DNA of 64,000 nt, taken from the NCBI GenBank assembly GCA_942493265.1, contig OW818688.1, positions 434,001 through 498,000 of the forward strand. Direction: 5' to 3'. The first letter of the stretch is position 1, and every line of letters starts with the position of its first letter. The notes under the pieces were generated by a model. That model had not been told where the DNA came from. It saw only the letters and a list, made by a program, of their open reading frames with translations, and did not search any database. Positions 15,215-24,581 of this stretch are shown one piece after another. Source of the stretch: UBA12481 sp942493265. GTDB taxonomy: Bacteria > Bacteroidota > Bacteroidia > Bacteroidales > UBA12481. Both the position numbers and the translations under genes were made by a program.

Positions 15215-16597
15215 TTATAAGTTCGGTAAAGCGTCAATCACCTGACGAAGCTTCGGATCGGAAGGATTCGGAGCACGCGGGTCGAGGATTTTGCCTTCCA
15301 TATCAATCAGAATAAAGGATGGAATATACTTGACCACATATTTGTCATTCATTTTATTTCCGTCATGCAGCTGAAGCCAGGCAAAACCTTCCTCAGTGAC
15401 CATCTTTTCCCAGGCTTTTTTATCCTGATCCACGGAGATGCTCATGATCACGATATTCTTCTTCTGATAATCCTCATAGAGTTTTTTCAGGAAGGGGATT
15501 TCCTGTTTGCACGGACCGCACCAGGTGGCCCAGAAATCAATGAATACATATTTGCCTTTAAACTGCGAGAGGCTGAATTCCTTGCCGGCCATATCCACCA
15601 CGGTGAACTCAGGAGCCTGCTTGCCCGGCAGGATGCCATCCCATTCGGCTGCTTTTTTCCTGATCTCAGCAATCTGCTCCTGGTTTTTTGCCAGTGAATA
15701 ATATTCCGCCAGCTGGGCATCGATCCCTTTGGTACTTCCACCGTCAATCTGCTGTCCGAGATCATTATACATAAAGGTTTCCACCATTTCAGGATTGGTA
15801 AAAGTTTTCCTGATAAAGGCAAACTTGGCTACCAGAAACTCCGGTTTGCCCCAAACATCTCCGGTCAAACCAGCCTCTTTCTTGGCTGCTTCACCGATAT
15901 AATCGGTCATAAACTGCATAGCGGCAGGAATCTGCAACAGGGCGGGATCGGTGAGGGTGACTCCCTTTTCCAGATCGTTCCAGTTTTCAGGCAGGATCAC
16001 CGTATCAACCTTTGCATAATACTTATTCATCATGGGATAGTTTTTCATATCCATGATCTGTTCAAACTGCAGGGCAAGCTTCTCTTTAGCAGCATATTGC
16101 TCAACAAACCCTTTAACCCCTTCATATCTGGCAAGCAGGGCTTTATAGGCATCCGCAAGTGAATCCCGACTGGCCTTGTATACAGCAGGTTCCTTGACGA
16201 TCACCGCCATGAAATTCTTGCTCCACGGACGCATGATCTTCAATTTTTCAGCCAGGTAGTCCGCAATCGGTTTCAGGCTGCCGCCAAAAACCTGGGTGCT
16301 GTCCCAGTTATTATAGTCAGCTGTAAAGGTCAGGTCTTTACCGGGAATCAGGTATACCGACAAATACTTTTTGCCGATATTAATATATCCGCTGACCGGT
16401 TTGGCTGAAACTTTCTCGAAGGTGAACGTTCCGTCGGCCACTTTGGCGATTGTGTCAATCTTCTGGCCTTCAATGAATTTCAGCACCAGGGTATCGGCAT
16501 TGGTAATGGTTCCGGTTAGCCTGATCTGATCAGCCGGCTGTTTCTGGCAGCTCAGAATCAGGGCTGCTGAAAGGAGGAGGATAATAGTCTTCTTCAT
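15215..16597 (-). CDS. TlpA-like thioredoxin-fold lipoprotein with N-terminal DUF4369-type domain
   Basis: 460 residues from MKKTIILLL, with lipobox LILSCQK. Upstream in-frame ATG codons (to 16621) would spoil the signal peptide. Residues about 25-130 are a beta-rich DUF4369-like domain (GKKYLSVYLIPGKDLTF), the middle is helical, and the C-terminal 140 residues are a thioredoxin fold with active site WATWCGPCKQE and cis-proline region YIPSFILID. It is predicted to be a periplasmic disulfide reductase of the TlpA/ResA group. The next gene upstream is a paralogue with the same architecture, pointing to a duplication. Confidence 0.9.
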   Translation of the reverse strand: MKKTIILLLSAALILSCQKQPADQIRLTGTITNADTLVLKFIEGQKIDTIAKVADGTFTFEKVSAKPVSGYINIGKKYLSVYLIPGKDLTFTADYNNWDSTQVFGGSLKPIADYLAEKLKIMRPWSKNFMAVIVKEPAVYKASRDSLADAYKALLARYEGVKGFVEQYAAKEKLALQFEQIMDMKNYPMMNKYYAKVDTVILPENWNDLEKGVTLTDPALLQIPAAMQFMTDYIGEAAKKEAGLTGDVWGKPEFLVAKFAFIRKTFTNPEMVETFMYNDLGQQIDGGSTKGIDAQLAEYYSLAKNQEQIAEIRKKAAEWDGILPGKQAPEFTVVDMAGKEFSLSQFKGKYVFIDFWATWCGPCKQEIPFLKKLYEDYQKKNIVIMSISVDQDKKAWEKMVTEEGFAWLQLHDGNKMNDKYVVKYIPSFILIDMEGKILDPRAPNPSDPKLRQVIDALPNL

Positions 16598-16620
16598 AAG
16601 CATAAGTAGGTTATGGCACA

Positions 16621-16660
16621 TTTATTAATTGGCAAATTGGCAAATTGAAAAATTGGCACA
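16621..16660. repeat. Short tandem repeat AATTGGCAA between the thioredoxin paralogues
   Basis: ATTGGCAAATTGGCAAATTG and a degenerate continuation form a 9-bp-period array that reaches the stop codon of the upstream paralogue. Confidence 0.6.
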
Positions 16661-16664
16661 TTTC

Positions 16665-18089
16665 TTAGATGCCGGGAAGGGCATCGATTACGGTGCGCAA
16701 CTCGGGATTGGAGGGCCGTTGTGCCCTGGAATTGACAATCTTGCCTTGCGGATCAATCAGTACGAAGGTGGGAATGAACTTCACCAGCCAGATCTTGTTG
16801 TATTTAACGGCATCATGAAGCTGCAGCCAGGTCATCTGGATGATCTTCGTTTTGTCGGTCATATCAGCAACCCCTTCTTTCACCATTTTTTCCCAGGCGG
16901 CTTTATCCTTGTCAACGGATATACTGATAAACACAATGTTTTTGGCTTTATAGTCCTCGATAAGCTGCTTGTATGCAGGGATTTCGGCTTTACACGGTCC
17001 GCACCAGGTAGCCCAGTAATCAATGAATACATATTTTCCTGCAAAATCCGTAAGCGATACCATTTTCCCATCGATATCGGGCAGATTGAATATCGGTGCC
17101 GGCTGACCAGCGGCCATTGTTGCCCATCCGTCGACCATATCCTTGAGCGACTTTTTGTTAGCCTCGTCGGTAGATTTGGCCATATATTCCGTTATCTGCT
17201 CTTCCAGTCCGGCTGGTCCCTGCGAATCAATTGTGCCTTTCAGCGACTCAAAGGCGAAGAGATTGAAGAACTCCGGATTCTTAAAGTTTTCCTTCAGATA
17301 TTGGAAGGTTGCTTTGCGCACTTCAGGGTTATTATAGGATTTCTCCTGCGGTACGCCGCTGATTTTAATTGCCTGAGAGGTAACATATGACGAGATAAAA
17401 TATTTGGCTTCAGCAATATCGAGCAAGGAAGGATCATCCAGATTGACGCCATTGAGGAAGGAATACCAATCGGCCGGAATCACCGGTTTATCGGTATTAT
17501 AATATCCTGCCATCACCGGATAATTATTCAGGTCGCCGTAATAGCCGTACTGTATAACTGTCTTCTGCCGCTCAACAAAAGCCGGATCCAGCTTTCCTTT
17601 CGGACTGGTATATTTATCCAGGAAATCGATATCCGCCAAACGGATGGAATCCCTGATCCCTTTATAATCGGCCGGGGTATAAGGCGCCCGGAAAGCAACA
17701 TTTAACCGCTCATAAGTTGCCTGTTCCCCATCACTTTTTTTCACGATATACTCATTCTCTGCGGCCAGGGTTCCTGTAAAGGCCAGGTCCTTATTGAAAT
17801 CCGATGCATCAACGCTGATTGCAAGGTCCTTCCCGGGCATCAGATAAAGCGATGCATAGAGTTTTGTACCCTGCAAAACGGCATCTGCCGGTTTCGTTAC
17901 AGAGATTTCCTTTGAAAAAGTGCCGTCGGCATTGAGCTTCAGGGTATCGATCCTGGTGCCCACAGTGAGCTTTATTTCCTTGTCGGTGGCATTTTTAACA
18001 GTACCGCTGATCAGGCAGGTAACTTTGGCTTCCGGCTTACAGGAAGCCAGCAGAGCTGTGATCAGGAGAATGGTTGTCAGGTGTTTCAT
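16665..18089 (-). CDS. TlpA-like thioredoxin-fold lipoprotein, paralogue
   Basis: 474 residues from MKHLTTILLI with lipobox LLASCKP. It has the same layout as the neighbouring 15215-16597 product: DUF4369-like N-domain (TKLYASLYLMPGKDLAISVD), helical middle, C-terminal thioredoxin domain with WATWCGPCKAE and FIPTFVLIDPQGKIV. The two ends are clearly homologous (NSRAQRPSNPELR against DPRAPNPSDPKLR) while the middle has diverged. Predicted periplasmic thiol-disulfide reductase; the partner is unknown. The intervening 67 bp include the 9-bp array, so co-transcription is likely. Confidence 0.9.
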   Translation of the reverse strand: MKHLTTILLITALLASCKPEAKVTCLISGTVKNATDKEIKLTVGTRIDTLKLNADGTFSKEISVTKPADAVLQGTKLYASLYLMPGKDLAISVDASDFNKDLAFTGTLAAENEYIVKKSDGEQATYERLNVAFRAPYTPADYKGIRDSIRLADIDFLDKYTSPKGKLDPAFVERQKTVIQYGYYGDLNNYPVMAGYYNTDKPVIPADWYSFLNGVNLDDPSLLDIAEAKYFISSYVTSQAIKISGVPQEKSYNNPEVRKATFQYLKENFKNPEFFNLFAFESLKGTIDSQGPAGLEEQITEYMAKSTDEANKKSLKDMVDGWATMAAGQPAPIFNLPDIDGKMVSLTDFAGKYVFIDYWATWCGPCKAEIPAYKQLIEDYKAKNIVFISISVDKDKAAWEKMVKEGVADMTDKTKIIQMTWLQLHDAVKYNKIWLVKFIPTFVLIDPQGKIVNSRAQRPSNPELRTVIDALPGI

Positions 18090-18120
18090 TGGCTATTTAG
18101 TAAATTGTTGTCAGTTCTTT

Positions 18121-18335
18121 CACCTCCCCCTGCCCCCTCCTTAGAAAGGAGGGGGGTGGTACCCCTTGGATCATTACTTAGTTATCCAAGAGCTCGTTAC
18201 CCCCTCCTTCTTAAGGAGGGGGCAGGGGGAGGTCTCTACGGTTTCCACCGCCTTTTCCCGGACCTCGTTACCCCCTCCTTCTTAAGAGCCGGTCCCCGCG
18301 AAGGCGGGGAAGGGGGCAGGGGGAGGTCGCTGTCG
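18121..18335. repeat. Family C repeats with a nested family A hairpin
   Basis: Family C is CCTCCCCCTGCCCCCTCC, a TTAAGAAG-type centre, then GGAGGGGG. Copies at about 18121-18160 and 18199-18233 are intact or nearly so. The copy at about 18270-18331 is split: after CCCCCTCCTTCTTAAG comes AGCCGGTCCCCGCGAAGG with its hairpin partner, then GGGGGCAGGGGGAGGT. The inserted piece is the GC hairpin of family A. No gene is present. Confidence 0.8.
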
Positions 18336-20312
18336 TTACTTGTCATCCCATGCATCTGTCCTGAAGGGTGCAGCGGGCAATCCCAGCAAATTAAAGAGGT
18401 TGGGCACATCAGTTGAATTCCAGGCGAAGCGGACTGCAACCGGCACAGAAACTTCATCACTCCGAACCACCACTGTTTTATCCTCAATTGTTGCAGTTGC
18501 GGGCTTGAATACCCCATCTTCACCAGCTATCTGAAAGCAGGTCAGGTCATTGCCGAAAGAGGTCAGTCCGCCGGAAGCATAATCAAAGTAAATTTTGATT
18601 TTATCCCCGTCTTTTACAAACGATTTATAGAGCGGACCTGAATGGGCGGTATTGATGAACCCGTAATCTTTAGCCAAAGCCCAACCGGCCAGTCGCTTGC
18701 CAACATCCTGCTTATTGCCCGGATGAATATTTTTCAGGTTTCCGATATCCATGGTCACAACCATTCCGGTATTCGGCAGCTTTTTCATTGCATATTCCTG
18801 AGCCTCACGCAATAGTCCGGTGCTGAATTTATCACGATAGGTATACGGGGCAATTTGTACAAAATAGAATGGAAAATTGCCCTGTCCCCAGTCGTGGCGC
18901 CAGTTTTCAATCATCCCGGTGAATATTTTGCGGTACAGCAGTCCGTCGTACCGGTTGGATTCACCCTGATACCAGATGGCTCCTTTGATCGCAAATGGTA
19001 TAAGAGGCTTAATCATAGCATTATACAGCATAGTAGGCGTGTTCGGATAGTTGCAGTTGGGGCAGCCGGGCTGCTCCTCAACCGTATCAAATGCCATACC
19101 TTTACGGGCTTTCCAGGTACCGGCCAGCGGGGTACCGGCGGCTTTGCCTTTTTCAGGCCTGATTTTTATATCTGCGGTTTTTCCATTGATCCCGCCGAGT
19201 CCGCTGGTATTGGCAACCGCAACCGACAGGAGGTTTTCGCCAGGCTTTAAGGTGCCTGCAGGTACTTCATACACCCGCGGGGTTGAATAATCACCCGGAT
19301 TCAGGTGACTTCCGATAAGTTTACCATTGACCCAGGTCACGTCCATTTCATCGATCGGTCCGAGTTCAATAAAGGTCTTTTGATTTGCCCAGGATTTCGG
19401 AACCTTGAAAGAAAGCTGATATTCAACTATCCCGGTGTGAGAACCGACCGGGGTATTGGCCCATTCGGCAGGAACCTGGATATCCTTCCAGTTCGGACCG
19501 GGAGTGGCGGTGAAGGTCCAGTCGGGACCCGGATCAGTCATTGAAAACCCAATGGATTTTACCCATTTTTCCTGCTCCTTATTATAAGTTTCGATGGCAG
19601 CTTTATAAAACTGTTCCGGATCGCATACGCCTGGTGAGGTGGCAAATTTCGGGATCTTGCTGATATATTCGTTACTTGTCCAGGCTTCCGCAGCGGTTCC
19701 GCCCCAGCTGGAATGAACCAGTCCGACCGGAATATTCAGTTTCTCCATCAGTTGCAACCCGAAAAAATAGCCGGTTGCGCTGAACTCTTTCACCGATTCG
19801 GGGGTACAAACCTCCCAGGATCCTGAGCAGGTATCCACCGGGACAAAAGATGTTGCCCTTTTAACCGTAAACAGCCTCATGGTTGGATGATTCGCAGCGG
19901 CAATGGCTTCTGCTGATCCGTCGATCGGTCCGCCCCATTCAGGCCAGCCGCGCAACGGCATCTCCATATTGCTTTGTCCCGAGCATAACCATACTTCACC
20001 GATAAGGATATCCTCCAATACTATTTTTTTCTTTCCCTTGATTTCGATGGTATAGGGTCCGCCTGCTTCAGGAGTTTTCACTTTAACCATCCATTTTCCG
20101 TCAGCACCGGCTACTGTGTCAATCGTGAGCCCGTTCCAGGATGTTGTCACACTGATTGCCTCATCAGGTTTTGCCCAGCCCCAGAGGGGTGCATCACTTT
20201 TCTGCTGCAATACCATGTGGCTGCCGATAACCGCCGGCAGCGAAAGCTGTGCAAAGAGCGACGGCACCATGCACAAAGCACAAAAAACAAGGATAAGTTT
20301 TAAGGATTTCAT
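18336..20312 (-). CDS. Secreted sialate O-acetylesterase family protein
   Basis: 658 residues. Start at MKSLKLILVF, giving signal peptide VPSLFAQ; seven upstream codons are dispensable. An N-terminal beta domain (MVLQQKSDAPLWGWA) is followed by an SGNH esterase with catalytic Ser in LCSGQSNMEMP, a block with IWYQGESNR, and an inserted beta-sandwich (about residues 270-400, galactose-binding-like). These are the hallmarks of sialate O-acetylesterases, which remove acetyl groups from sialic acid or from plant xylan. The usual late catalytic His is not evident in the GNKQDVGKRLAGWAL segment. Co-oriented with the glycosidase and TlpA-like genes. Confidence 0.92.
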   Translation of the reverse strand: MKSLKLILVFCALCMVPSLFAQLSLPAVIGSHMVLQQKSDAPLWGWAKPDEAISVTTSWNGLTIDTVAGADGKWMVKVKTPEAGGPYTIEIKGKKKIVLEDILIGEVWLCSGQSNMEMPLRGWPEWGGPIDGSAEAIAAANHPTMRLFTVKRATSFVPVDTCSGSWEVCTPESVKEFSATGYFFGLQLMEKLNIPVGLVHSSWGGTAAEAWTSNEYISKIPKFATSPGVCDPEQFYKAAIETYNKEQEKWVKSIGFSMTDPGPDWTFTATPGPNWKDIQVPAEWANTPVGSHTGIVEYQLSFKVPKSWANQKTFIELGPIDEMDVTWVNGKLIGSHLNPGDYSTPRVYEVPAGTLKPGENLLSVAVANTSGLGGINGKTADIKIRPEKGKAAGTPLAGTWKARKGMAFDTVEEQPGCPNCNYPNTPTMLYNAMIKPLIPFAIKGAIWYQGESNRYDGLLYRKIFTGMIENWRHDWGQGNFPFYFVQIAPYTYRDKFSTGLLREAQEYAMKKLPNTGMVVTMDIGNLKNIHPGNKQDVGKRLAGWALAKDYGFINTAHSGPLYKSFVKDGDKIKIYFDYASGGLTSFGNDLTCFQIAGEDGVFKPATATIEDKTVVVRSDEVSVPVAVRFAWNSTDVPNLFNLLGLPAAPFRTDAWDDK

Positions 20313-20368
20313 ATGGGTAGTTTTAATTTCCAATGCATAATTTAACGGAATGATGGTTCGGCATTAAA

Positions 20369-22729
20369 TTACACCGGAAATTTAACAAAAAAAGTTGTTC
20401 CCTTATCCGGAGCTGAATCAAACCGGATTTCTCCCTTTAGCATACTGACCAGTTCTTTGGTGATGGCCAACCCCAGGCCGGTACCTTCAAAATCGGTACG
20501 GTCCTTGAATTCAACTTTCTGGAACCGCTTATAAATCTTACTGCTGAATTCCGATGGAATACCGATCCCGGTATCTTTCACATAAAAGGTGATAAATCCG
20601 GAATCTATTGTATATCCGAAATTTACCCCGCCTTTTTTGGTGTATTTCAGTGCATTGCTCAACAGGTTGTTCAGTATTTGAAATAGCTTTGTTTTATCAG
20701 TGAACATGGGTAAAGAATCGTGCGAAGCCATATCGTTAATAAAACTGATGGCAGGATTCCTTCGTTTATTCAGTTCATACAGATCATCCAGCAGGGAATT
20801 GACATCAAACTCAACCGGTGAGAGGTTTTCCTGACCGGATTCAATTTTTGCTATATCGATAACGGAATTGATAATATTCAGCAGGCGCTCGCCCCCATTG
20901 GAAATAATTCTCAGATATCCCAGTTGAACCGGGTCATCAACGATTTCTTCCAGTAGCTCCGAAAAACCGAGGATGCTGTTCATCGGGGTCCGGATTTCAT
21001 GACTGATATTTGCCAGAAAGGCGCTTTTAAGCCGGTCGCTCTCCTCCGCTCTCTCCTTTGCGGCGATCAGTTCCTCCTCATTCTTCTTGCGCTCGGTGAT
21101 ATCAACCGCTATGCCGATCAGGGCGATTGGCTGGTCATTTTTGTCGGCAACCTTTGCAGTTGAAATATGCACCGGAAAATCAGTCCCATCCTTTCGGCGG
21201 TTCATAACTTCTCCGTCCCAGCCTCCGCCAATGGTATTGTCCAATATTTCCTCCAACTGCAGGGTATTGTTCGCGGGAGATCTCACCATACTGATATTCC
21301 GGCCCACCAGCTCGTCAGACGAATAGCCGTAGGTATTACAGAAAGCCCTGTTAACGAATAAGATAGTGTTCTCAGTATCCGTCATGGAAACGCATTCCTT
21401 AATGCTGTCGATTGCCATGGCGAGAGTTTTCAGCTTTTCTTCAGATTGCATGATATCACTGATATCATCAAAAATCGTTGCAAACTGGCCCCTCTGATTA
21501 CTAAAAGCAACCACCCTGAAATGTCGGTTCAACGATGCAACGAAGTTATCGAAGGTCACAGGTATCCCGGTTAAGGCAACTGCGCCATATCGCTCAATCC
21601 AGGAATCTTCCAGTCCGGGTAATACCTCCGTTGCAGTTTTGCCAATGATTTCATCAACATTTAGTCCGGTGAGCCTGGCAAAGGCAGGATTTAAATCCAG
21701 GAACCGGTAATCCACCGGTTTTCCATTCTCATCGCATATTATTTCATGCAGAGCAAAACCCTCGGTCATTTTTTCAAAAACAGAGGTAAGGCGTGTCCGC
21801 GAAAGGTCGCGTTCCATTTCGGCCAGCTTTAAACGGGTGCTGTCGAGGATAAATCCCTCAATACCTGTTACTTCTCCTTCGATAATAACCGGCCGGGCCG
21901 AAAAGGTATGGTACCCGACCGAGCCATCCTTGCATTTCCGGTTGAATTCGCCGTAGAAATATTGCTGGTCACCGGCCATGATCCGTTCAACAAATTCTTT
22001 GGCCAGGTCAACATCTTCCAATTGTTGAATTTCCGCAAATTGATGCCCAACAATCTCGTCCCTGGAATCATATTTATACATTTTTACCCATGAATCATTT
22101 ACATCCCGGATAATTCCATCCCGGTCAATAAAAAAATACCCTGCCAGTGTGTTCTCAACGATGGACCGGAACCGTCGTTCATTTTCCGCAGCCACACGGC
22201 TGGCTTCGGATTCCCTGAGCCGTGTAAGCCCCATCTGTGCGAGCGATTCGGTGAAGGTCTTCATGAAATCCAGGTAATGGTTGCGTTTCTCCATATTCCA
22301 TACCGGAACCCTGGCAACAGCCTCCATGTAAGCCTCCTCATCAAATCCATACCGGGATGCCTGTTCCCTGAAAAAAACGGGATCAGGAGGTTCCAGAAAG
22401 AATTGTCCGGTGAAGAAATTGGCAATGTGGTAACCTTCTACAATAATAGGGATGGCATTATCAACCATGCCGTGCGGACATTTATAGGATACCGCTGGGT
22501 TCGCCTCGGCCATATGATTGATAATATACTGGTCACTGAGAATGCATTCCCTCTCGGAATCAGGATGAACCCTGTGAAATTTGGTGCATATGTCCTGCCA
22601 GGCAGTGGATGTGAGTATCTTTCCCGAATTATCTATCAATGCTGAAGGAAATGGATTGATCTCATTAAGCTTATCCTGCAAAGATTGCAGCAGCGGTATA
22701 TCGAGTATCTGGTCAAGAGTAAATTCCAT
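20369..22729 (-). CDS. PocR/PAS sensor histidine kinase
   Basis: 786 residues with no clear membrane segment. Residues about 5-165 form a PocR ligand-sensing domain (LNEINPFPSALIDNSGKIL; conserved Cys/His in SYKCPHGM). Three PAS domains follow (about 185-300, 310-430, 435-555; the last with GRNISMVRSP and RRKDGTDFPVH). HisKA holds the phospho-accepting His in ANISHEIRTPMNS, and the HATPase has NLLSNALKYT, DTGIGIP and GTGLGLAITKEL. No receiver domain and no adjacent response regulator, so it is an orphan kinase. PocR domains usually sense small metabolites. It is divergent from the mannose-6-phosphate isomerase gene, with 79 bp between the start codons. Confidence 0.95.
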   Translation of the reverse strand: MEFTLDQILDIPLLQSLQDKLNEINPFPSALIDNSGKILTSTAWQDICTKFHRVHPDSERECILSDQYIINHMAEANPAVSYKCPHGMVDNAIPIIVEGYHIANFFTGQFFLEPPDPVFFREQASRYGFDEEAYMEAVARVPVWNMEKRNHYLDFMKTFTESLAQMGLTRLRESEASRVAAENERRFRSIVENTLAGYFFIDRDGIIRDVNDSWVKMYKYDSRDEIVGHQFAEIQQLEDVDLAKEFVERIMAGDQQYFYGEFNRKCKDGSVGYHTFSARPVIIEGEVTGIEGFILDSTRLKLAEMERDLSRTRLTSVFEKMTEGFALHEIICDENGKPVDYRFLDLNPAFARLTGLNVDEIIGKTATEVLPGLEDSWIERYGAVALTGIPVTFDNFVASLNRHFRVVAFSNQRGQFATIFDDISDIMQSEEKLKTLAMAIDSIKECVSMTDTENTILFVNRAFCNTYGYSSDELVGRNISMVRSPANNTLQLEEILDNTIGGGWDGEVMNRRKDGTDFPVHISTAKVADKNDQPIALIGIAVDITERKKNEEELIAAKERAEESDRLKSAFLANISHEIRTPMNSILGFSELLEEIVDDPVQLGYLRIISNGGERLLNIINSVIDIAKIESGQENLSPVEFDVNSLLDDLYELNKRRNPAISFINDMASHDSLPMFTDKTKLFQILNNLLSNALKYTKKGGVNFGYTIDSGFITFYVKDTGIGIPSEFSSKIYKRFQKVEFKDRTDFEGTGLGLAITKELVSMLKGEIRFDSAPDKGTTFFVKFPV

Positions 22730-22782
22730 GTCAAACTTCCCTATTGGCAGAGATTAAAGGTATAAAAAAACAGTAAATCAAC

Positions 22783-22790
22783 TACTTTTG
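22783..22790 (+). promoter_or_regulatory. -7 element TACTTTTG; decides the isomerase start
   Basis: TAnnTTTG match. The in-frame TTG at 22788 is part of this element and cannot be the start, which favours the TTG at 22809. Confidence 0.55.
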
Positions 22791-22808
22791 AGCCATAATA
22801 CTCATCAC

Positions 22809-24566
22809 TTGACAAAATCGAAATTCAATCCCTTCCCGTCGGTGGAAGTTCCGGGCAACCATGAAGTTTACCGCGAATGGGGCAATATAACCGCACGGCT
22901 TGCCGGTGATACAGCGCAAGCCGGAAAGCCTGCCACCATCATTGCGGTTGAATATTACCCGGGAGTTCTTGAAGAAGAGACCACTGCTGAACTCATTAAA
23001 GGGCTCCGGCCGGCACTCGTTATCCGGTCGAAACAACTGATGTGGCCTGAAGAAACCATCCGCCGGATGGTTGAGCATGATGTTACTGACGACCGCATTT
23101 TCGGATACCTCACACGCCTCACCATAAGCGCCTGGTTTGATCCGGAGAAAATCCACCAGGCGGCAGCATCCATAAAATCAATCTGTGAAGGGATTGTTCT
23201 GGTGGTAGGTACAGGTGCGGCATATATTTGTCAAAAACCTGATATTCTTGTTTATGCAGATATGGCCCGCTGGGAAATCCAGCTTCGGATGCGCAGGCAT
23301 CTGGTCAATAACCTCGGGCTTACCAATAAAGATACTGCCGACTGGATGCTGCTGTACAAGCAGGGGTATTTTGTCGACTGGAGGGTTTGCGACCGGCTGA
23401 AGAAGAAGCTGATGCCGGTATGGAATTATGTATTGGATACCAATAATCCGCTGGAACCGAAAATGGTATTGGGATCAGGCATCAGGGAAGGTCTGAAACA
23501 GAGCCTTCTCCAGCCTTTCAGCGTAGTTCCCTTCTTCGATCCCGGTCCGTGGGGCGGACAATGGATGAAGGAACACTGTAACCTCGATCCTGCACAGGAA
23601 AACTATGCCTGGTGCTTCAATTGCGTTCCGGAGGAGAATAGCCTGCTTCTGAATTTCGGCGGAAATATCATCGAGATCCCCTCAATAAACCTGGTATTCT
23701 TCGATCCTGCCAGCCTGCTCGGAGAGCAGGTATTCAAGCGTTTCGGAGATGAATTCCCTATACGTTTCGACTATCTCGATACCATTGGCGGCGGCAATCT
23801 GAGTCTGCAGGTTCATCCGCTAACCGCCTATATCCGTGAAAAATTCGGCATGGATTATACTCAGGATGAGAGTTATTATATGATGGAAGCCGGGCCGGGC
23901 GCCATTGTTTACCTTGGATTGAAAGAAGGTGTTAACCCTGATGCCATGATCACCGATCTCACCCGGGCACAAAAAGGCGATGCGCCGTTCGATGCAGCCA
24001 AGCATGTTCAAACCTGGCCGGTTAAGAAGCACGATCACTTCCTGATTCCCGGGGGGACGGTACATTGTTCGGGAAAAGACAGCATGGTACTGGAAATCAG
24101 CGCTACACCCTACATATTCACTTTTAAGCTCTGGGATTGGGGCCGGTTGGGCATGGACGGCAGACCGCGACCGATCAATATCGAACACGGAAAGAAAAAT
24201 ATCCAGTGGGACCGCACCACGGAGTGGACCCGGCAAAATCTGGTGAACCAAATCGAAAAGATTGATGAAGGGGATGGCTGGCTCGAGGAACGTACCGGTT
24301 TGCATGCACTGGAATTCATCGAAACCCGCCGTCACTGGTTTACCGGCAAGGTATCTCACCATACGGGTGGAGGGGTTAATGTGATCTGCCTGGTGGAGGG
24401 TTCAGAAGTGGTAGTGGAAAGCCCTTCAGGCACCTTCAGTCCGTTTGTGGTTCACTATGCCGAAACCTTTATTGTTCCTGCAGCCGTGGGCGAATACACC
24501 ATCCGGCCAATTGGCGAAAGTGAAGGCAAAAAATGCGGAACGATGAAGGCTTACGTCAGGAAATGA
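22809..24566 (+). CDS. Class I mannose-6-phosphate isomerase family protein with N-terminal extension
   Basis: 585 residues. The C-terminal half is a zinc-dependent cupin isomerase interconverting mannose-6-phosphate and fructose-6-phosphate. It has PGPWGGQWM and zinc ligands consistent with QVHP (Gln and His), the Glu of YYMMEAG and His of GTVHCSG. The first 260 residues are an extra alpha/beta region (VLVVGTGAAYICQKPDILVY) seen in large Bacteroidota members of this family, of uncertain function. No ATG fits. TTG at 22809 (then TKSKFNPFPS) is chosen because the earlier TTG lies in the -7 element. Expected role: supplying sugar nucleotides or using mannose. Confidence 0.88.
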   Translation: MTKSKFNPFPSVEVPGNHEVYREWGNITARLAGDTAQAGKPATIIAVEYYPGVLEEETTAELIKGLRPALVIRSKQLMWPEETIRRMVEHDVTDDRIFGYLTRLTISAWFDPEKIHQAAASIKSICEGIVLVVGTGAAYICQKPDILVYADMARWEIQLRMRRHLVNNLGLTNKDTADWMLLYKQGYFVDWRVCDRLKKKLMPVWNYVLDTNNPLEPKMVLGSGIREGLKQSLLQPFSVVPFFDPGPWGGQWMKEHCNLDPAQENYAWCFNCVPEENSLLLNFGGNIIEIPSINLVFFDPASLLGEQVFKRFGDEFPIRFDYLDTIGGGNLSLQVHPLTAYIREKFGMDYTQDESYYMMEAGPGAIVYLGLKEGVNPDAMITDLTRAQKGDAPFDAAKHVQTWPVKKHDHFLIPGGTVHCSGKDSMVLEISATPYIFTFKLWDWGRLGMDGRPRPINIEHGKKNIQWDRTTEWTRQNLVNQIEKIDEGDGWLEERTGLHALEFIETRRHWFTGKVSHHTGGGVNVICLVEGSEVVVESPSGTFSPFVVHYAETFIVPAAVGEYTIRPIGESEGKKCGTMKAYVRK

Positions 24567-24581
24567 ATTTCTTCTCCTGAA

